Program-made: the position numbers and the translations under genes
Shown: piece after piece, positions 1 through 8,596 of the stretch
How the letters are laid out: each line of letters opens with the position of its first letter
How positions within the stretch are numbered: position 1 is the stretch's first letter
Origin: Thermoplasmata archaeon
GTDB lineage: Archaea; Thermoplasmatota; Thermoplasmata; RBG-16-68-12; SOIM01
DNA: 64,000 bases
Direction: 5' to 3'
Assembly (NCBI GenBank): GCA_023140195.1
Contig: JAGLME010000015.1
Location: 310,001-374,000 of the forward strand
The notes under the pieces: generated by a model
The model's database searches: none
Told to the model about the DNA's origin: nothing
What the model saw: only the letters and a program-made list of their open reading frames with translations

Positions 1-36
1 CACGACTATGAAGTCGTAGACCTCATCCTCTAGCAT
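1..36 (-). CDS. Start of a divergent gene, cut by the window edge
   Basis: On the minus strand an ATG at 36 opens a frame reading MLEDEVYDFIVV that runs off the left edge. The acidic lead followed by a hydrophobic strand resembles the first beta strand of FAD- or NAD-binding oxidoreductases such as geranylgeranyl reductases, but only twelve residues are visible, so the family is a guess. It would be divergent from the V4R gene at 139. Confidence 0.25.
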   Translation of the reverse strand, partial: MLEDEVYDFIVV

Positions 37-94
37 CACCCAAGGAATAGTCTCTGATATGAAAATCCTTTCTAATCCCCTGGTAGCCAACATT

Positions 95-107
95 CTTTTT
101 AAATATC
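95..107 (+). promoter_or_regulatory. TATA element of the V4R gene
   Basis: An AT-rich stretch (ctttttaaatatc) lies about 32-44 bases before the ATG at 139. Archaeal TATA boxes sit roughly 25 bases before the transcript start, so this fits a short leader of ten or so bases. Confidence 0.5.
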
Positions 108-138
108 ACCTGGACTCTATTACCAATAGAGGCGGGGT

Positions 139-768
139 ATGAGGGTCGAACCGACAGAGAAGGACATACAGAACGTTCACAAGATCTACCTTGACCAGTC
201 CAATATCGATTACGCAAAAGGGCAGTTGAAACTGGGTGACTTGCCTATAATCTGGGCCCGCGCAGACCTTCTCTACGACATGTACATAGAGCTCAAGAAG
301 ATAGTCGGGGACTCGGCCAACCCTTTGATGCAGAAGATGGGCAAGCCCTACGGGAGGAACTTCTTCAGGACGCTTGGTAGGGCATTCATAGCGGCCCACG
401 GCAAGACCGACGAGGAGGCTCTCTTGAACTTCCTGGCCGCGGAGAACGCCGTCATTGGCTGGGGAAGGATATCAGTCGAGCGTTCAGGGGACAGATGGAT
501 AGTGATATCTCCTACTGGCTTCCCGGTAGCCCAGTCCTTCAGAGCAAAGAAGATGTACTCCACCGTCCCGGTCGATTCATACTTTCTAGGATACTTCGAG
601 GGTTTCGTCTCGGAGCTCTCCGAAGTCGTGTATGTGGGCAAGGAGACCAAGTGCATTGCACTCGGGGACGACTACTGTCAGATGATCTTTGAGCCCAGGA
701 AGAAGGACAATGGACCACCGAAGCGGCTGGATAAACCTGCAGAGCCAGAACCGGACTACTCAGAATGA
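139..768 (+). CDS. V4R (4-vinyl reductase) domain protein
   Basis: This 209-residue soluble protein has a V4R domain in its second half (about residues 105-185). The visible signature is the stretch from GYFEGFVSEL to the cysteine-containing end, with C172 and C180 in the pattern KCIALGDDYCQM. V4R domains are small-molecule or metal binding modules found in archaeal regulators and in bacteriochlorophyll and phenol pathways; here no DNA-binding or enzymatic domain is attached, and the N-terminal 100 residues are a helical region I do not recognise. The ATG at 139 follows a purine-rich gaggcgggg site and a TATA element. The acidic C-terminal tail (from about residue 186) is probably disordered. 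The ligand is unknown. Confidence 0.8.
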   Translation: MRVEPTEKDIQNVHKIYLDQSNIDYAKGQLKLGDLPIIWARADLLYDMYIELKKIVGDSANPLMQKMGKPYGRNFFRTLGRAFIAAHGKTDEEALLNFLAAENAVIGWGRISVERSGDRWIVISPTGFPVAQSFRAKKMYSTVPVDSYFLGYFEGFVSELSEVVYVGKETKCIALGDDYCQMIFEPRKKDNGPPKRLDKPAEPEPDYSE

Positions 769-802
769 ATCGCGATGCTGTCAGCCGCGATGGGTGTGAT
801 CA

Positions 803-1561
803 TCATTTCTTCACTCCTGTGACCCAGGAATGAGAGTCCACTATCTCGTACCCTATCTTCTGTGAGAACTTGACCGAGGCCTCGTTGTCCTTGACGACGT
901 AGAAAATGGGCTTCTTCCCCTTCTCAAGGATTCGATTGGTCAGAACGACGCACATGGACACGGCATACCCCCCTCTCCTGTACTCATCGAACACGAACAG
1001 GAATCCGAGCATCACCACCTTGTCGGTCTCGAAATGGGTCGCGTCCCAGCCGATCAGCTTTCCGTCTTCGCGAATTGCGGCGCTCATGCCGTTGATGACC
1101 CGGTCTCTAACGTGGTCGTAGGCGCCGTCGAAGTACTCCCAGTTATGTGCAACCGTCTCAATGTCGTCTTCCATCAGTGAAGTGACCTCATGGCGCACAT
1201 CGCCCTTCACCCCTTCCTCACCCAGAACAAAGAACCAGCACGGGTTGATGTCCGTCCGCTCGAATTCCTTCTTAAGGTACGGGATGAATATGTCCCTCAT
1301 CCCTGAGAACTGGTATTCCTTGCCGCTCTCCAAGACCCTGACGAGGTCAAGGAAGGACTCCTCATTGTCCGCGTATATGGAGCAGTGGTCCGGCTTGCCC
1401 TTCTGCAGGGTCATCACTCCATGAGGTTCGTCCGGGTCATCCACATAGATTTTCTTGTCCGGGTCCTTCGAGAAGACTCTGGCTATCACCATCGCGTTAA
1501 GTCCGTGTTCCTTGTCCAGAAGCTCCCTGACCTTCTCGAGGTCGGAGAGGAGTGAGGCCAT
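803..1561 (-). CDS. GNAT-family N-acetyltransferase
   Basis: A 252-residue protein whose C-terminal half (about 130-250) is a GNAT fold. The acetyl-CoA binding region is seen as LGFLFVFDEYRRGGYA (185-200), where the RRGGYA turn takes the place of the usual R/Q-x-x-G-x-G/A loop, and the final strand-helix is KDNEASVKFSQKIGYEIVD, typical of FR47-like acetyltransferases. The N-terminal 120 residues are a separate alpha/beta region, as in fused GNAT proteins. The substrate cannot be read from the sequence. It ends convergently with the V4R gene, 34 bases away. Confidence 0.75.
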   Translation of the reverse strand: MASLLSDLEKVRELLDKEHGLNAMVIARVFSKDPDKKIYVDDPDEPHGVMTLQKGKPDHCSIYADNEESFLDLVRVLESGKEYQFSGMRDIFIPYLKKEFERTDINPCWFFVLGEEGVKGDVRHEVTSLMEDDIETVAHNWEYFDGAYDHVRDRVINGMSAAIREDGKLIGWDATHFETDKVVMLGFLFVFDEYRRGGYAVSMCVVLTNRILEKGKKPIFYVVKDNEASVKFSQKIGYEIVDSHSWVTGVKK

Positions 1562-1599
1562 GAGAACGAATTGGGAGATTGGTTAAAATGGTTTTTCCT

Positions 1600-2394
1600 T
1601 CAGAATGCTTGTTCGGAGCGAATGCCGTGAGATTCCAGTTCCTCGATTATTGCTAGTGCCGCTTCCCGGTAGTGTTCCTTGTCGCTGATGTTGCCAGAGT
1701 ATATGGAATGCAGTTCAGGGCTCTTCCCGTCAAGACGTTTCAGAATGTTCTTTCGCGTGCTCCTCTTCAGGTTCAGCTTGTCTACGAGTACGTGGTCGAC
1801 CCCGGTGTCTGAGATACGTCCAGCCAGTTCCAGAAGTTCATCTATCGAAACATGAGGCAGGATCGGTCCAATGAACGCCCAGGTCTTCACACCCTCATCG
1901 CTAAGAGTCCGTAATGCGGAGAGACGTCTTTCGATCGGAGAAGCGTTGGGTTCGAACAGCTTTCGAGTGCCTTCATCAAGGAATGCCACTGTGAATCCCA
2001 CCTCCGAGTCAGAGAACCTCGTTATCAGGCCCAGATCCCTCAGAACAAGGTCAGATTTGGTCTGGATGCAGATGGGGAAATCCTCTTTCAACAGTTGTTC
2101 CAGAGAGAACCTCGTTACTTGGCATTTCTTCTCTATTGGCTGATAGGCATCCGTGACCGTGCCAATCCCAACGACGCCCTTCTTCTTCCTTTTCACCTCT
2201 CTAGCAAGGATGGTTGGCACGTTCCTCTTGACATCAACGAAGGTCCCCCATTCTCTCTTCTCCCTGAGAACATCTGGCGCATAACAATAAGTGCAGCCGT
2301 GACCGCAACCTCGGTAAGGGTTCAAAGCATAATCATAGCCCGGCAAACGAGAGGGAGAGATTCCGTACTTGCAGGTGATCTCGGTCGTCTTCAT
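1600..2394 (-). CDS. Radical SAM protein, SPL-like family
   Basis: A 264-residue radical SAM protein. The [4Fe-4S] cluster ligands are C30, C34 and C37 in the motif CGHGCTYCY, preceded by NPYRG, the arrangement seen in the spore-photoproduct-lyase-like group (COG1533). The rest follows the TIM-barrel pattern of that group, including TKSDLVLRD and FIGPILP. The start ATG overlaps the stop of the upstream nreA gene by four bases (ATGA), so the two are translationally coupled. SPL itself repairs DNA photoproducts; pairing with NreA suggests a DNA-damage role, but that is inference and the substrate is unknown. Confidence 0.85.
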   Translation of the reverse strand: MKTTEITCKYGISPSRLPGYDYALNPYRGCGHGCTYCYAPDVLREKREWGTFVDVKRNVPTILAREVKRKKKGVVGIGTVTDAYQPIEKKCQVTRFSLEQLLKEDFPICIQTKSDLVLRDLGLITRFSDSEVGFTVAFLDEGTRKLFEPNASPIERRLSALRTLSDEGVKTWAFIGPILPHVSIDELLELAGRISDTGVDHVLVDKLNLKRSTRKNILKRLDGKSPELHSIYSGNISDKEHYREAALAIIEELESHGIRSEQAF

Positions 2395-3668
2395 GCTACC
2401 AGAAAGTCCTCCAACCTCTTTTGATACAAAGCGTCCTTAAGGAGACTGCTGTTCTTGATCCATCTGCTAACGGGTATGGCCATTCTTGTGCTTGAGTAAT
2501 CCAGCGCTTCCTTCAAGGTGTCGAACTTCCTCGGGTCTTTTGAAAGTGCATTCCTAATGTTCTCCCTGACGTTCCAGACCCCGACAGGCATGATGTAGCC
2601 TGGATGGGCCTCTCTCATTATGCAGATGGCCGCTTGGCGCCTGATCCCGGTCAGATGCTCACCCACCGCAAGTCTGGCAGCGTAGTAGCACCCACCGATC
2701 TCGGCATACTTGGACCTGCCCTTGTACCCCTCATGACTGGCATAGATGACTATCCTCTTCCCTCTGGGGTTCCACACGGTATCCGGATACCAAGCCTCCA
2801 TCAACTCATACTTCCAGCTCATCGGCATCATCAGAATCATAAAGCGATTGTCCAGCCTCCAGGACTCGTAGATCCTGAACTCGTTGATCAAGGGATAGTC
2901 CTTCACTTCCTCCCTGAGTTCCTTTCCTACAATATCATCCACTGCGGTAATGCTCCATCTGGTCGGGACGAACCTTCGGTTCTTTTCTATGCCGAAAACT
3001 CCAGCCGAGAAGGCTCTGTTGATTCTGGTGACCGGAATCCTCTGATCATGAAGTGAGATGACCGCTTCTGATGCCTTGAGGTCCCCGTCGCTGTACGCCC
3101 TATCTAACCGATGGTCTATCTTCAAGGTGCCCAGGTCCATGTTCTTCAGGGGCGCTGAGGGACCCATGGGTTGAACGGAATCATCCAGTACCAGCCTGCT
3201 GGTGGGTTTCCTTGTGAATAACGCTTCTGTATCAGGTGATTCTCGGCACAATGAGATCTCCCTGGTCATGTCAACTATCCTTCCACCGCAGTTGGCGTCA
3301 TAGACATTGGTCTTGTACATCCCTCTGACCAGTTGCATTCGATAGTTGACTATGTCTTCAATGGTGGCTCCTCCCCAGAGCTCGGGTGAATCTAGAATCG
3401 AGGTGTCACCATGTGTGGGAGGGACCATGGGGCCGATGAAGACCTTAGGATAGCCCATTCTTCCCACAAAGATGGATGGAGGTGATGAACCCTCTAGGTG
3501 CAGAGTATCTATCAGAGGTTGGGTTCTTGCTTTTGCATAAAACCGAGTGACAACAGGACAGCTTCGCTTTCCACAGAACATTTTGGATCCTTTGCAGGCC
3601 ACACAGAGAGCGTCACGTCTGGAGCTGGTGGCATCTTCGAATATGATGTCTCGATCGGGGAGGCTCAT
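2391..3668 (-). CDS. nreA: NreA-like archaeal DNA repair protein
   Basis: A 425-residue protein of the archaeal Nre family. Near the N-terminus a zinc-finger-like cluster is visible (C22, C25, C32, C37; CVACKGSKMFCGKRSC), and at the extreme C-terminus a PCNA-interacting peptide (QKRLEDFL, about 415-422). Nre proteins were characterised in Haloferax as PCNA-dependent repair factors for mitomycin C damage. Length and the motif pair match the family. It is the first gene of a two-gene unit with the radical SAM gene (four-base overlap). Confidence 0.85.
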   Translation of the reverse strand: MSLPDRDIIFEDATSSRRDALCVACKGSKMFCGKRSCPVVTRFYAKARTQPLIDTLHLEGSSPPSIFVGRMGYPKVFIGPMVPPTHGDTSILDSPELWGGATIEDIVNYRMQLVRGMYKTNVYDANCGGRIVDMTREISLCRESPDTEALFTRKPTSRLVLDDSVQPMGPSAPLKNMDLGTLKIDHRLDRAYSDGDLKASEAVISLHDQRIPVTRINRAFSAGVFGIEKNRRFVPTRWSITAVDDIVGKELREEVKDYPLINEFRIYESWRLDNRFMILMMPMSWKYELMEAWYPDTVWNPRGKRIVIYASHEGYKGRSKYAEIGGCYYAARLAVGEHLTGIRRQAAICIMREAHPGYIMPVGVWNVRENIRNALSKDPRKFDTLKEALDYSSTRMAIPVSRWIKNSSLLKDALYQKRLEDFLVA

Positions 3669-3744
3669 TCCAATGGGGTATATTCGATTGGGGGTTATAT
3701 CTGCTTAAGTGGGGTGGATGAAAGTACTCTCGCCCTTTCTTCGC

Positions 3745-4098
3745 CTAGATACGATAGTCTGGATCTTGACACTGATCTTTGTATTCCCGACATCCATAGC
3801 AATAGTATCCAGGTTGATTCATATGCCAAGTGAGGGTTATTCCACATTCTGAGCAGGGTGGAGCTATTCTGTGAGGTGCTTGAAACCAAGGTGGACTTTG
3901 TTTCGCGATGTAGATCATCAATAGGCCCATGCAGATCCAGATCATTCCAAAGGTCGGGCCCATGAGGTTCAGTGGCTCCATGAGGATTAACATAATCATC
4001 AGTGAGATTCCAGCAATGATCAAGAATGGACCGAGTAAGTATCCCCCTAACGCCACCCTTGATAGCACCGGAGTCAATGTCATTTTGTCTGTTTTCAT
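3745..4098 (-). CDS. Small membrane protein with C-terminal zinc ribbon
   Basis: A 117-residue protein with two predicted transmembrane segments (about 17-39 and 46-64) followed by a cytoplasmic or external four-cysteine zinc ribbon (C82, C85, C100, C103). Function unknown. The same general plan, two membrane helices plus a zinc ribbon, recurs in two other small proteins of this window (11,220-11,588 and 45,413-45,772), but without obvious sequence identity. The frame was preferred over a longer overlapping one because of its coherent membrane and zinc-binding pattern. Confidence 0.6.
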   Translation of the reverse strand: MKTDKMTLTPVLSRVALGGYLLGPFLIIAGISLMIMLILMEPLNLMGPTFGMIWICMGLLMIYIAKQSPPWFQAPHRIAPPCSECGITLTWHMNQPGYYCYGCREYKDQCQDPDYRI

Positions 4099-4165
4099 TT
4101 GCCCCCACAGTTTTCATTTCGAAATAGTCACAGCCTATATGAAGTCCTTTTGGCTCAAAACGAAA

Positions 4166-4720
4166 CTACTTCGCCACAAAAATATGATACTTCTGCTCCG
4201 GGTCAGATATCTCCAAGTGTATCCTCTTGGCCACAAGCTTCGCCGGATGATGGATTGAACCGACCCTCTTCGCCAGATTATCAAAACTGACGAAATCCCC
4301 CCTTCTCCTCTCCTCAACGATGGACCACATGCTCTTCTTGCCCAGACCAGGCAGCAGCTCCAACATGTGGAACCTGGTGGTGATCGACTGAGCGTGATTG
4401 AAGAATGTAACGAACTTCTCCTCCTTCTCCTTGACGACCTTGTCGATGACGAACATCAGCTCGCTCTGGGCAGCGTTCGTAAGCTCGTCATAGCTTATCC
4501 TCCGTTTCACATGAAGGATATCTTCCCTCTGCTCGACCTCCTTGCCCACATACACCCTGTCCCCAATCACCATAGTAGCATTTTCCTTGGGAATCAGCTC
4601 GAACAACTTGAACTCGTCCTCGCCCAGGGCGTATGCTATCGGCTCCTTGCCGAACCGGCCGCCCTCATGTCTTCCTTGGGGCAGATAATCCAGGATGTGC
4701 GCATAGTCTTCCAAAACCAC
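4166..4720 (-). CDS. DUF655 nucleic-acid-binding protein
   Basis: A 184-residue DUF655 protein. An OB-like N-terminal half (YVGKEVEQREDI region) is followed by a helix-hairpin-helix motif at about 121-138 (LLPGLGKKSMWSIVEERR), which binds nucleic-acid backbones. DUF655 genes are commonly next to rpo4 and L21e in Euryarchaeota, as here. The frame opens with GTG four bases after the rpo4 stop, with a GAGGCG site spanning the junction. A role with RNA polymerase or ribosome assembly is inferred from context only. Confidence 0.85.
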   Translation of the reverse strand: MVLEDYAHILDYLPQGRHEGGRFGKEPIAYALGEDEFKLFELIPKENATMVIGDRVYVGKEVEQREDILHVKRRISYDELTNAAQSELMFVIDKVVKEKEEKFVTFFNHAQSITTRFHMLELLPGLGKKSMWSIVEERRRGDFVSFDNLAKRVGSIHHPAKLVAKRIHLEISDPEQKYHIFVAK

Positions 4721-4724
4721 CGCC

Positions 4725-5048
4725 TCAAAGATACTTCCTCACGAGCTTGAGAACTTGGTCGGTCTCTTCCTTGGTGAGCGTGAACCTCTCCTTGGAGAAT
4801 ATCGCCCTGACCTCTTCCGGCTCCTCCGGCATCAGGTCCGCGATCTTGTACGCGTTCGGCTCGGACATCTGGTCCATCTTGACGAGTTCGGCGACCAGTT
4901 TCTTCACCTTCGTCCTGGACAGTTTGGTGAACGACTCGGCGTGCGAGAGGGCCAGCTTCTGCTCGGGCATCAGCTCTTCCCTGTTGTCCTTTTCCTTCTC
5001 AAGCAATTCTCTCACATCTGCAAGGGACAGATACTCTTCTTTCTTCAA
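4725..5048 (-). CDS. rpo4: DNA-directed RNA polymerase subunit Rpo4 (RpoF)
   Basis: A 107-residue homologue of archaeal Rpo4/eukaryotic Rpb4, the partner of Rpo7 in the polymerase stalk. The all-helical HRDC-like C-terminal part is recognisable (YKIADLMPEEPEEVRAIF, then ERFTLTKEETDQVL). Translation most likely starts at TTG 5048, seven bases downstream of a strong GGAGGT site, giving MKKEEYLSL. It sits between rpl21e and the DUF655 gene in one transcription unit. Confidence 0.92.
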   Translation of the reverse strand: MKKEEYLSLADVRELLEKEKDNREELMPEQKLALSHAESFTKLSRTKVKKLVAELVKMDQMSEPNAYKIADLMPEEPEEVRAIFSKERFTLTKEETDQVLKLVRKYL

Positions 5049-5058
5049 GAAAAACCTC

Positions 5059-5352
5059 CTACCTCGACTTCCTTAGATGTTCTGGGCTTACTACCACCGT
5101 CTTCATGGCGTTGCCCATTCTGACCTTCAGGAGGTACGCGCCTCCCTGGGTCCCGATCACTGTCCCGGTCTGACCGTGAAAACGTGAATGAGGTTGACCC
5201 TTCTGTATGCTCGGGTCGATGACGATGTTGGCCTTCTCCCCTTCTGAGTACTCGACGAAGCTCCTTGTGATCGGCGACAGTCCTCTTTCCCGTGCCTTCT
5301 TGCTGAACTTATGCCTCGTCCTTCTCCTTGTTCCTTTTGACGCTCTAACCAT
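5059..5352 (-). CDS. rpl21e: 50S ribosomal protein L21e
   Basis: Archaeal/eukaryotic L21e, an SH3-like large-subunit protein. The conserved basic start (ASKGTRRRTRHKFSK) and the core GQTGTVIGTQGGAYLLKV identify it. The ATG at 5352 is preferred because a GGTGA site lies just before it; an in-frame ATG at 5361 would add three residues. The start overlaps the end of pus10 (stop at 5345-5347), so the genes are co-translated. Confidence 0.95.
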   Translation of the reverse strand: MVRASKGTRRRTRHKFSKKARERGLSPITRSFVEYSEGEKANIVIDPSIQKGQPHSRFHGQTGTVIGTQGGAYLLKVRMGNAMKTVVVSPEHLRKSR

Positions 5353-6583
5353 CTTCACCATCCTCGTCGTGTATATCCATCACATCAAGAAACCTGACTC
5401 TGCAACCTACTCCCAACATCTCTGCCAGGCTCGGCTTAGTCCTCCCCTCGTCTCCGTTGACCAACTCCTTGATGTACGTTCCAGCTTCCGCCTTGATGCA
5501 GATCTCAGCAGTTCCGTCATCGAGCAAGGTCGCTTCTATGTCCTGTATCGTCCTTTTCCGTACCTTGTCCGCTCTTCGCTTGGCGACCCGCGCTGGCGTC
5601 TGCTGGGCGATCTCTTCTCCCTTGAATGATGATACTACTTCTTTAAGTTTTTGTTCTGGCACTGGCTGGTCCAGTTCGACAATTGCCTTGTAGCTCTTGA
5701 AGTACCTGGCGGTCTTCAGTTCCGCAACTTCCTTCCGGCTTGAGGGCTTGAGATCGGTTACCTCGATGGCCTCTGATCGGTTGACCTCCTTCTGCATCTT
5801 CTCCAGGTCTATCGTTCTCTTCTTGGGTCTTGAGAGCTCCAGCACGAACGGCCTTCCCCTTCCAAGCATCTTGACGTCCACATCCTCCCTGCCGGCTCCG
5901 TGGAATGAATAATCCTCGCTGTCGGTCTCCACTAGGAACGGTTCGCCGATCAGGTCCTTCACGCTGTGCTGGTATTCTTTTCCTGTGTTGTCGCACTTCT
6001 CGCATCCGACGCCCCAGCACGAACGACACGACCAGGTGGTCTGGGGAACGTCCCTGACGAACTTCTTGTACCTTCCGTAGACGAATATGGGGTTTATGGT
6101 GAGCTCCACGTCATCGAAAGCGGTGTTCATCAGCGCCACCACGTCCGGCCTCTTGAACTCCACCACCTTCCCTGTCCTCGGTTCGAGTATCTTGCCGATC
6201 TCCCGGTTCATCTCCGCCTTTGTTATCTCGAAGTTGTGCAGGTCCAGTTCCACCCACAGGTTCTCTTCCCTGGACTCTATCTCAGGGTCTATCTTGCTGC
6301 CCACCAGGAAGCTATCGTACTCTATGTTCTCCAGCTCCTCCTCGATCATGTCGCTGAACTTCTCTATCTCATCGAACAGTCCTTCGCACAGCCAGCACTT
6401 CTCGCCCAGCTCCAAACCAAGGGATTCTCTGATCGCCCTGCCTCTGCTTGGGTTGTCCAGCCCTGTCGAAACCTTGCCAAAGAGCCTGCCGAGACAATGG
6501 TCGCACAACGGTTTATCCGAGAGCCTCTCCGCTATCTCCGCCTTCTTTGCGGCTTCGACCACTTCTCCTAGACCGTTCGACAT
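5345..6583 (-). CDS. pus10: tRNA pseudouridine synthase Pus10
   Basis: A 412-residue Pus10, the archaeal enzyme that makes pseudouridine at tRNA positions 54 and 55. The N-terminal THUMP-containing half carries zinc-ligand cysteines (C27, C30, C63, C66) and a second cluster near 186-197. The catalytic motif HGAGREDVDVKMLGRGRP lies at about 228-245, with the aspartates at 234 and 236, one of which is the nucleophile. The C-terminal catalytic domain ends AEAGTYIKELVNGDEGRTKPS as usual. It is the first gene of the unit pus10-rpl21e-rpo4-DUF655. Confidence 0.95.
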   Translation of the reverse strand: MSNGLGEVVEAAKKAEIAERLSDKPLCDHCLGRLFGKVSTGLDNPSRGRAIRESLGLELGEKCWLCEGLFDEIEKFSDMIEEELENIEYDSFLVGSKIDPEIESREENLWVELDLHNFEITKAEMNREIGKILEPRTGKVVEFKRPDVVALMNTAFDDVELTINPIFVYGRYKKFVRDVPQTTWSCRSCWGVGCEKCDNTGKEYQHSVKDLIGEPFLVETDSEDYSFHGAGREDVDVKMLGRGRPFVLELSRPKKRTIDLEKMQKEVNRSEAIEVTDLKPSSRKEVAELKTARYFKSYKAIVELDQPVPEQKLKEVVSSFKGEEIAQQTPARVAKRRADKVRKRTIQDIEATLLDDGTAEICIKAEAGTYIKELVNGDEGRTKPSLAEMLGVGCRVRFLDVMDIHDEDGEDG

Positions 6584-6647
6584 CTCTACAAACTCTCCGT
6601 TACTCGGATGCTGGATGCAACACTCGAAAAATGTGCACTCGTCCCGC

Positions 6648-6920
6648 TTATTTCTTCAAGAATATCTCGATGCTTGAGACGTTTGCTACCCTGCCTTCCT
6701 CACCCTCCAGCTCTTCCGTGGAGATCTTTATGTCTGTTACGTCCGCGTCCTGCACGAACCTGTTCCTGGTTATCTCCGCAACGTCCACGGCCTTGCTGAT
6801 CGATCTACCTCTAGCCTTGATGACAACCTCATCCGAACCACTGTTGAATTGTGTCACCACGGCCAGAACGTAGTTCATGGTCGGCTTTTTTCCAATGTAT
6901 ACTGTATTCTCCTCCGTCAT
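6648..6920 (-). CDS. alba: Alba family DNA/RNA-binding chromatin protein
   Basis: A roughly 90-residue Alba protein, an abundant archaeal chromatin and RNA-binding protein that forms dimers. The signature is [19 protein letters not shown] followed by [18 protein letters not shown] and the tail strand [10 protein letters not shown]. The ATG at 6920 is chosen because a GGAGGAG site lies four bases upstream; the ATG at 6935 overlaps that site and is less likely. Confidence 0.93.
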   Translation of the reverse strand: MTEENTVYIGKKPTMNYVLAVVTQFNSGSDEVVIKARGRSISKAVDVAEITRNRFVQDADVTDIKISTEELEGEEGRVANVSSIEIFLKK

Positions 6921-6977
6921 CGTACTCCTCCGCATGTTGTACCAATGGTTTTAGGGGCAGTATCATTAAGATTGGGT

Positions 6978-6988
6978 GTATTTATATG
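6978..6988 (-). promoter_or_regulatory. TATA element of alba
   Basis: The minus strand reads catataaatac about 60 bases before the alba start. This is a good archaeal TATA box and would place the transcript start about 30-35 bases before the ATG. Confidence 0.5.
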
Positions 6989-7115
6989 TTGTCATAACTG
7001 GTAGCCAGATGTTAGTTATCTTTAGGAGAACATCTCTCGCGGAGCGCTCATCTTTTGGTTATAGGTAAAGCCGAAGTAATTTACTGGTAAAATCCTGAGG
7101 GTGAGGGTAGCTGTG

Positions 7116-7388
7116 CTACTCTGGAATTCTACGGATCAGAATCGGATTGCTCTTGGAATCTGTTTTGAGAAATCCTACTGTGGAGCCTGTCGGGCAATTG
7201 AGGAGAAGGTTATGAATCCGTTCGCCCTCAGACGAACTCCTTTCGAAGGAGAGTCGCACCAACTCAGTCTTGGTTGCTATCTGGACTTCCAGGGATTCCC
7301 CCTTTGCCGACACCTGCCTGAGATTGCCCACGATCTCCTGCCATCGCCTAAGGATTGCCGTTTCAATGCGACCCTCTTGTCCGGACAC
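7116..7388 (-). CDS. Small hypothetical protein of the integrated element
   Basis: A 90-residue frame of which I do not recognise the family. It is alpha/beta in composition (SLEVQIATKTELVRLSFERSS) and follows the ribbon-helix-helix gene on the same strand with a 22-base gap, which supports its being coding. It is the last gene of a minus-strand series that includes the integrase. Confidence 0.45.
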   Translation of the reverse strand: MSGQEGRIETAILRRWQEIVGNLRQVSAKGESLEVQIATKTELVRLSFERSSSEGERIHNLLLNCPTGSTVGFLKTDSKSNPILIRRIPE

Positions 7389-7410
7389 ATGCTCGTGCCC
7401 GCTCTCGTGC

Positions 7411-7707
7411 TTAGTCTCTCCGCTCGTGAGACCTCCTCCTTGGCTTCCTTCTTATCTTCGCCGGAGACTGCCTTCTCTTGAGGTATACGAAGGCTTTCCT
7501 CTCTGCAGACACTCCACTCCTCTCTTCACCGACATCGGACTCTTCATGGGGTATACCCACGGTTGCGTGCCTTTCGACATAGAGTTCCAGTGCCCTCCTC
7601 ACAAGAAGCGATCTGTTTGAGATTCCAAGCTCTTCTCCAATCTCGTCCAATCCGTCTCTGAGCCCCTCGGGGAGTTTCGCGCTGACCGTTACTGTGTCAT
7701 CTGACAT
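7411..7707 (-). CDS. Ribbon-helix-helix (CopG/Arc-like) regulator
   Basis: A 98-residue protein with an N-terminal ribbon-helix-helix domain: the beta strand TVTVSAKLP and helices EGLRDGLDEIGEELG and SNRSLLVRRALELYVERH (residues 4-48). The C-terminal half is basic (KRRQSPAKIRRKPRRRSHERR) and probably contacts nucleic acid. It lies directly downstream of the integrase, so a role in controlling the element is likely. Its target is unknown. Confidence 0.75.
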   Translation of the reverse strand: MSDDTVTVSAKLPEGLRDGLDEIGEELGISNRSLLVRRALELYVERHATVGIPHEESDVGEERSGVSAERKAFVYLKRRQSPAKIRRKPRRRSHERRD

Positions 7708-7769
7708 CTGGATTACCTCTGCTTAGCTGGTCTCCGATTCTTTTTCAGAATTCACGAATAATGATGACA

Positions 7770-8471
7770 TTATTGACCCTCCATCAGCTTTTCTGCTTTC
7801 ATCAAAGGATGGTGTCTTCTGACCACTTCTCCGTCTTCTTCGAAGTTTCCTTTCTTGTAATATTTCTCTTTTGTTCTAACTGTGTGCCCCGCGATTCTAG
7901 CAGTGGCATCCCTGTCCCCGCCATTCGTATCGGTATGGCGTTCTCCTGCTTCTCTGAGTGCTTTGCATGTTAACAGTCTGATTTCTCTTCCGTTCTTGGT
8001 GTGGCCAATAGTTTTCTGTATGCCTGCTTTTCTTGCATAGAAGTCCACAGTCCTCTCAGCTTGTCTTGTGGACAATTTCCTTCCACGAGAGTTTGTTATG
8101 AGATAGCCTCGCCTTCTTCTGCCGAGGTTACGAATTAGAAGATTCTTGCTCTCCTCTCCGAAATAGACCCATCTCTTGGGATAGATTGTTCTTGCATGTT
8201 TTCTCCTGCCGTCTATTATTTTGAAGACGGCTTTTCCCTTGGGATGGGCTATTCGAATGGCACAATGCTCAAAATCGACATCTCTGACCTCAACCTCCAG
8301 TAACTCTCCAATTCTTGCAAAAGTCTCGTATATCAATCGAATGAGGATTTCATCTCGGAGATGCTTCCACATTTGAAACTCAGTAGCATCTACAGGGAGC
8401 ATCCTAGGTGTGTTGCACAACATTAGACATTCCTCAAGCGTCAAACCTCTACCCATCTCTATTTCAACCAT
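7770..8471 (-). CDS. Tyrosine recombinase/integrase, SSV-like
   Basis: A 233-residue tyrosine recombinase consisting of little more than the catalytic domain. Visible catalytic positions: R53 (FARIGELL), a basic strand near K78-K80, K170 and R173 in the KxxR motif (CKALR), H196 in AGHTVRT, and the nucleophile Y204 or Y205. A lysine where most family members have histidine (HxxR) is characteristic of SSV-type archaeal integrases, which integrate at tRNA genes using a site from the anticodon loop to the 3' end. The matching tRNA-Leu 3' half is at 11,022-11,077. An N-terminal core-binding domain is absent or very short. Confidence 0.8.
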   Translation of the reverse strand: MVEIEMGRGLTLEECLMLCNTPRMLPVDATEFQMWKHLRDEILIRLIYETFARIGELLEVEVRDVDFEHCAIRIAHPKGKAVFKIIDGRRKHARTIYPKRWVYFGEESKNLLIRNLGRRRRGYLITNSRGRKLSTRQAERTVDFYARKAGIQKTIGHTKNGREIRLLTCKALREAGERHTDTNGGDRDATARIAGHTVRTKEKYYKKGNFEEDGEVVRRHHPLMKAEKLMEGQ

Positions 8472-8596
8472 GTGCTGGGTCTCCTTCGTGATGGCTCATC
8501 CCAACGACGCTTGGACGAGAACGGAGCGTTTGTTTCCTCATTCGGCAGAGTTGGTCAACTGATCCAGATTTCGAGGATGTGATCACTTCCGGCAGC

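Noticed and set aside
3695..4117. A longer frame overlapping the small zinc-ribbon membrane gene
   Set aside because: It lacks the coherent membrane and cysteine pattern of the 117-residue frame.
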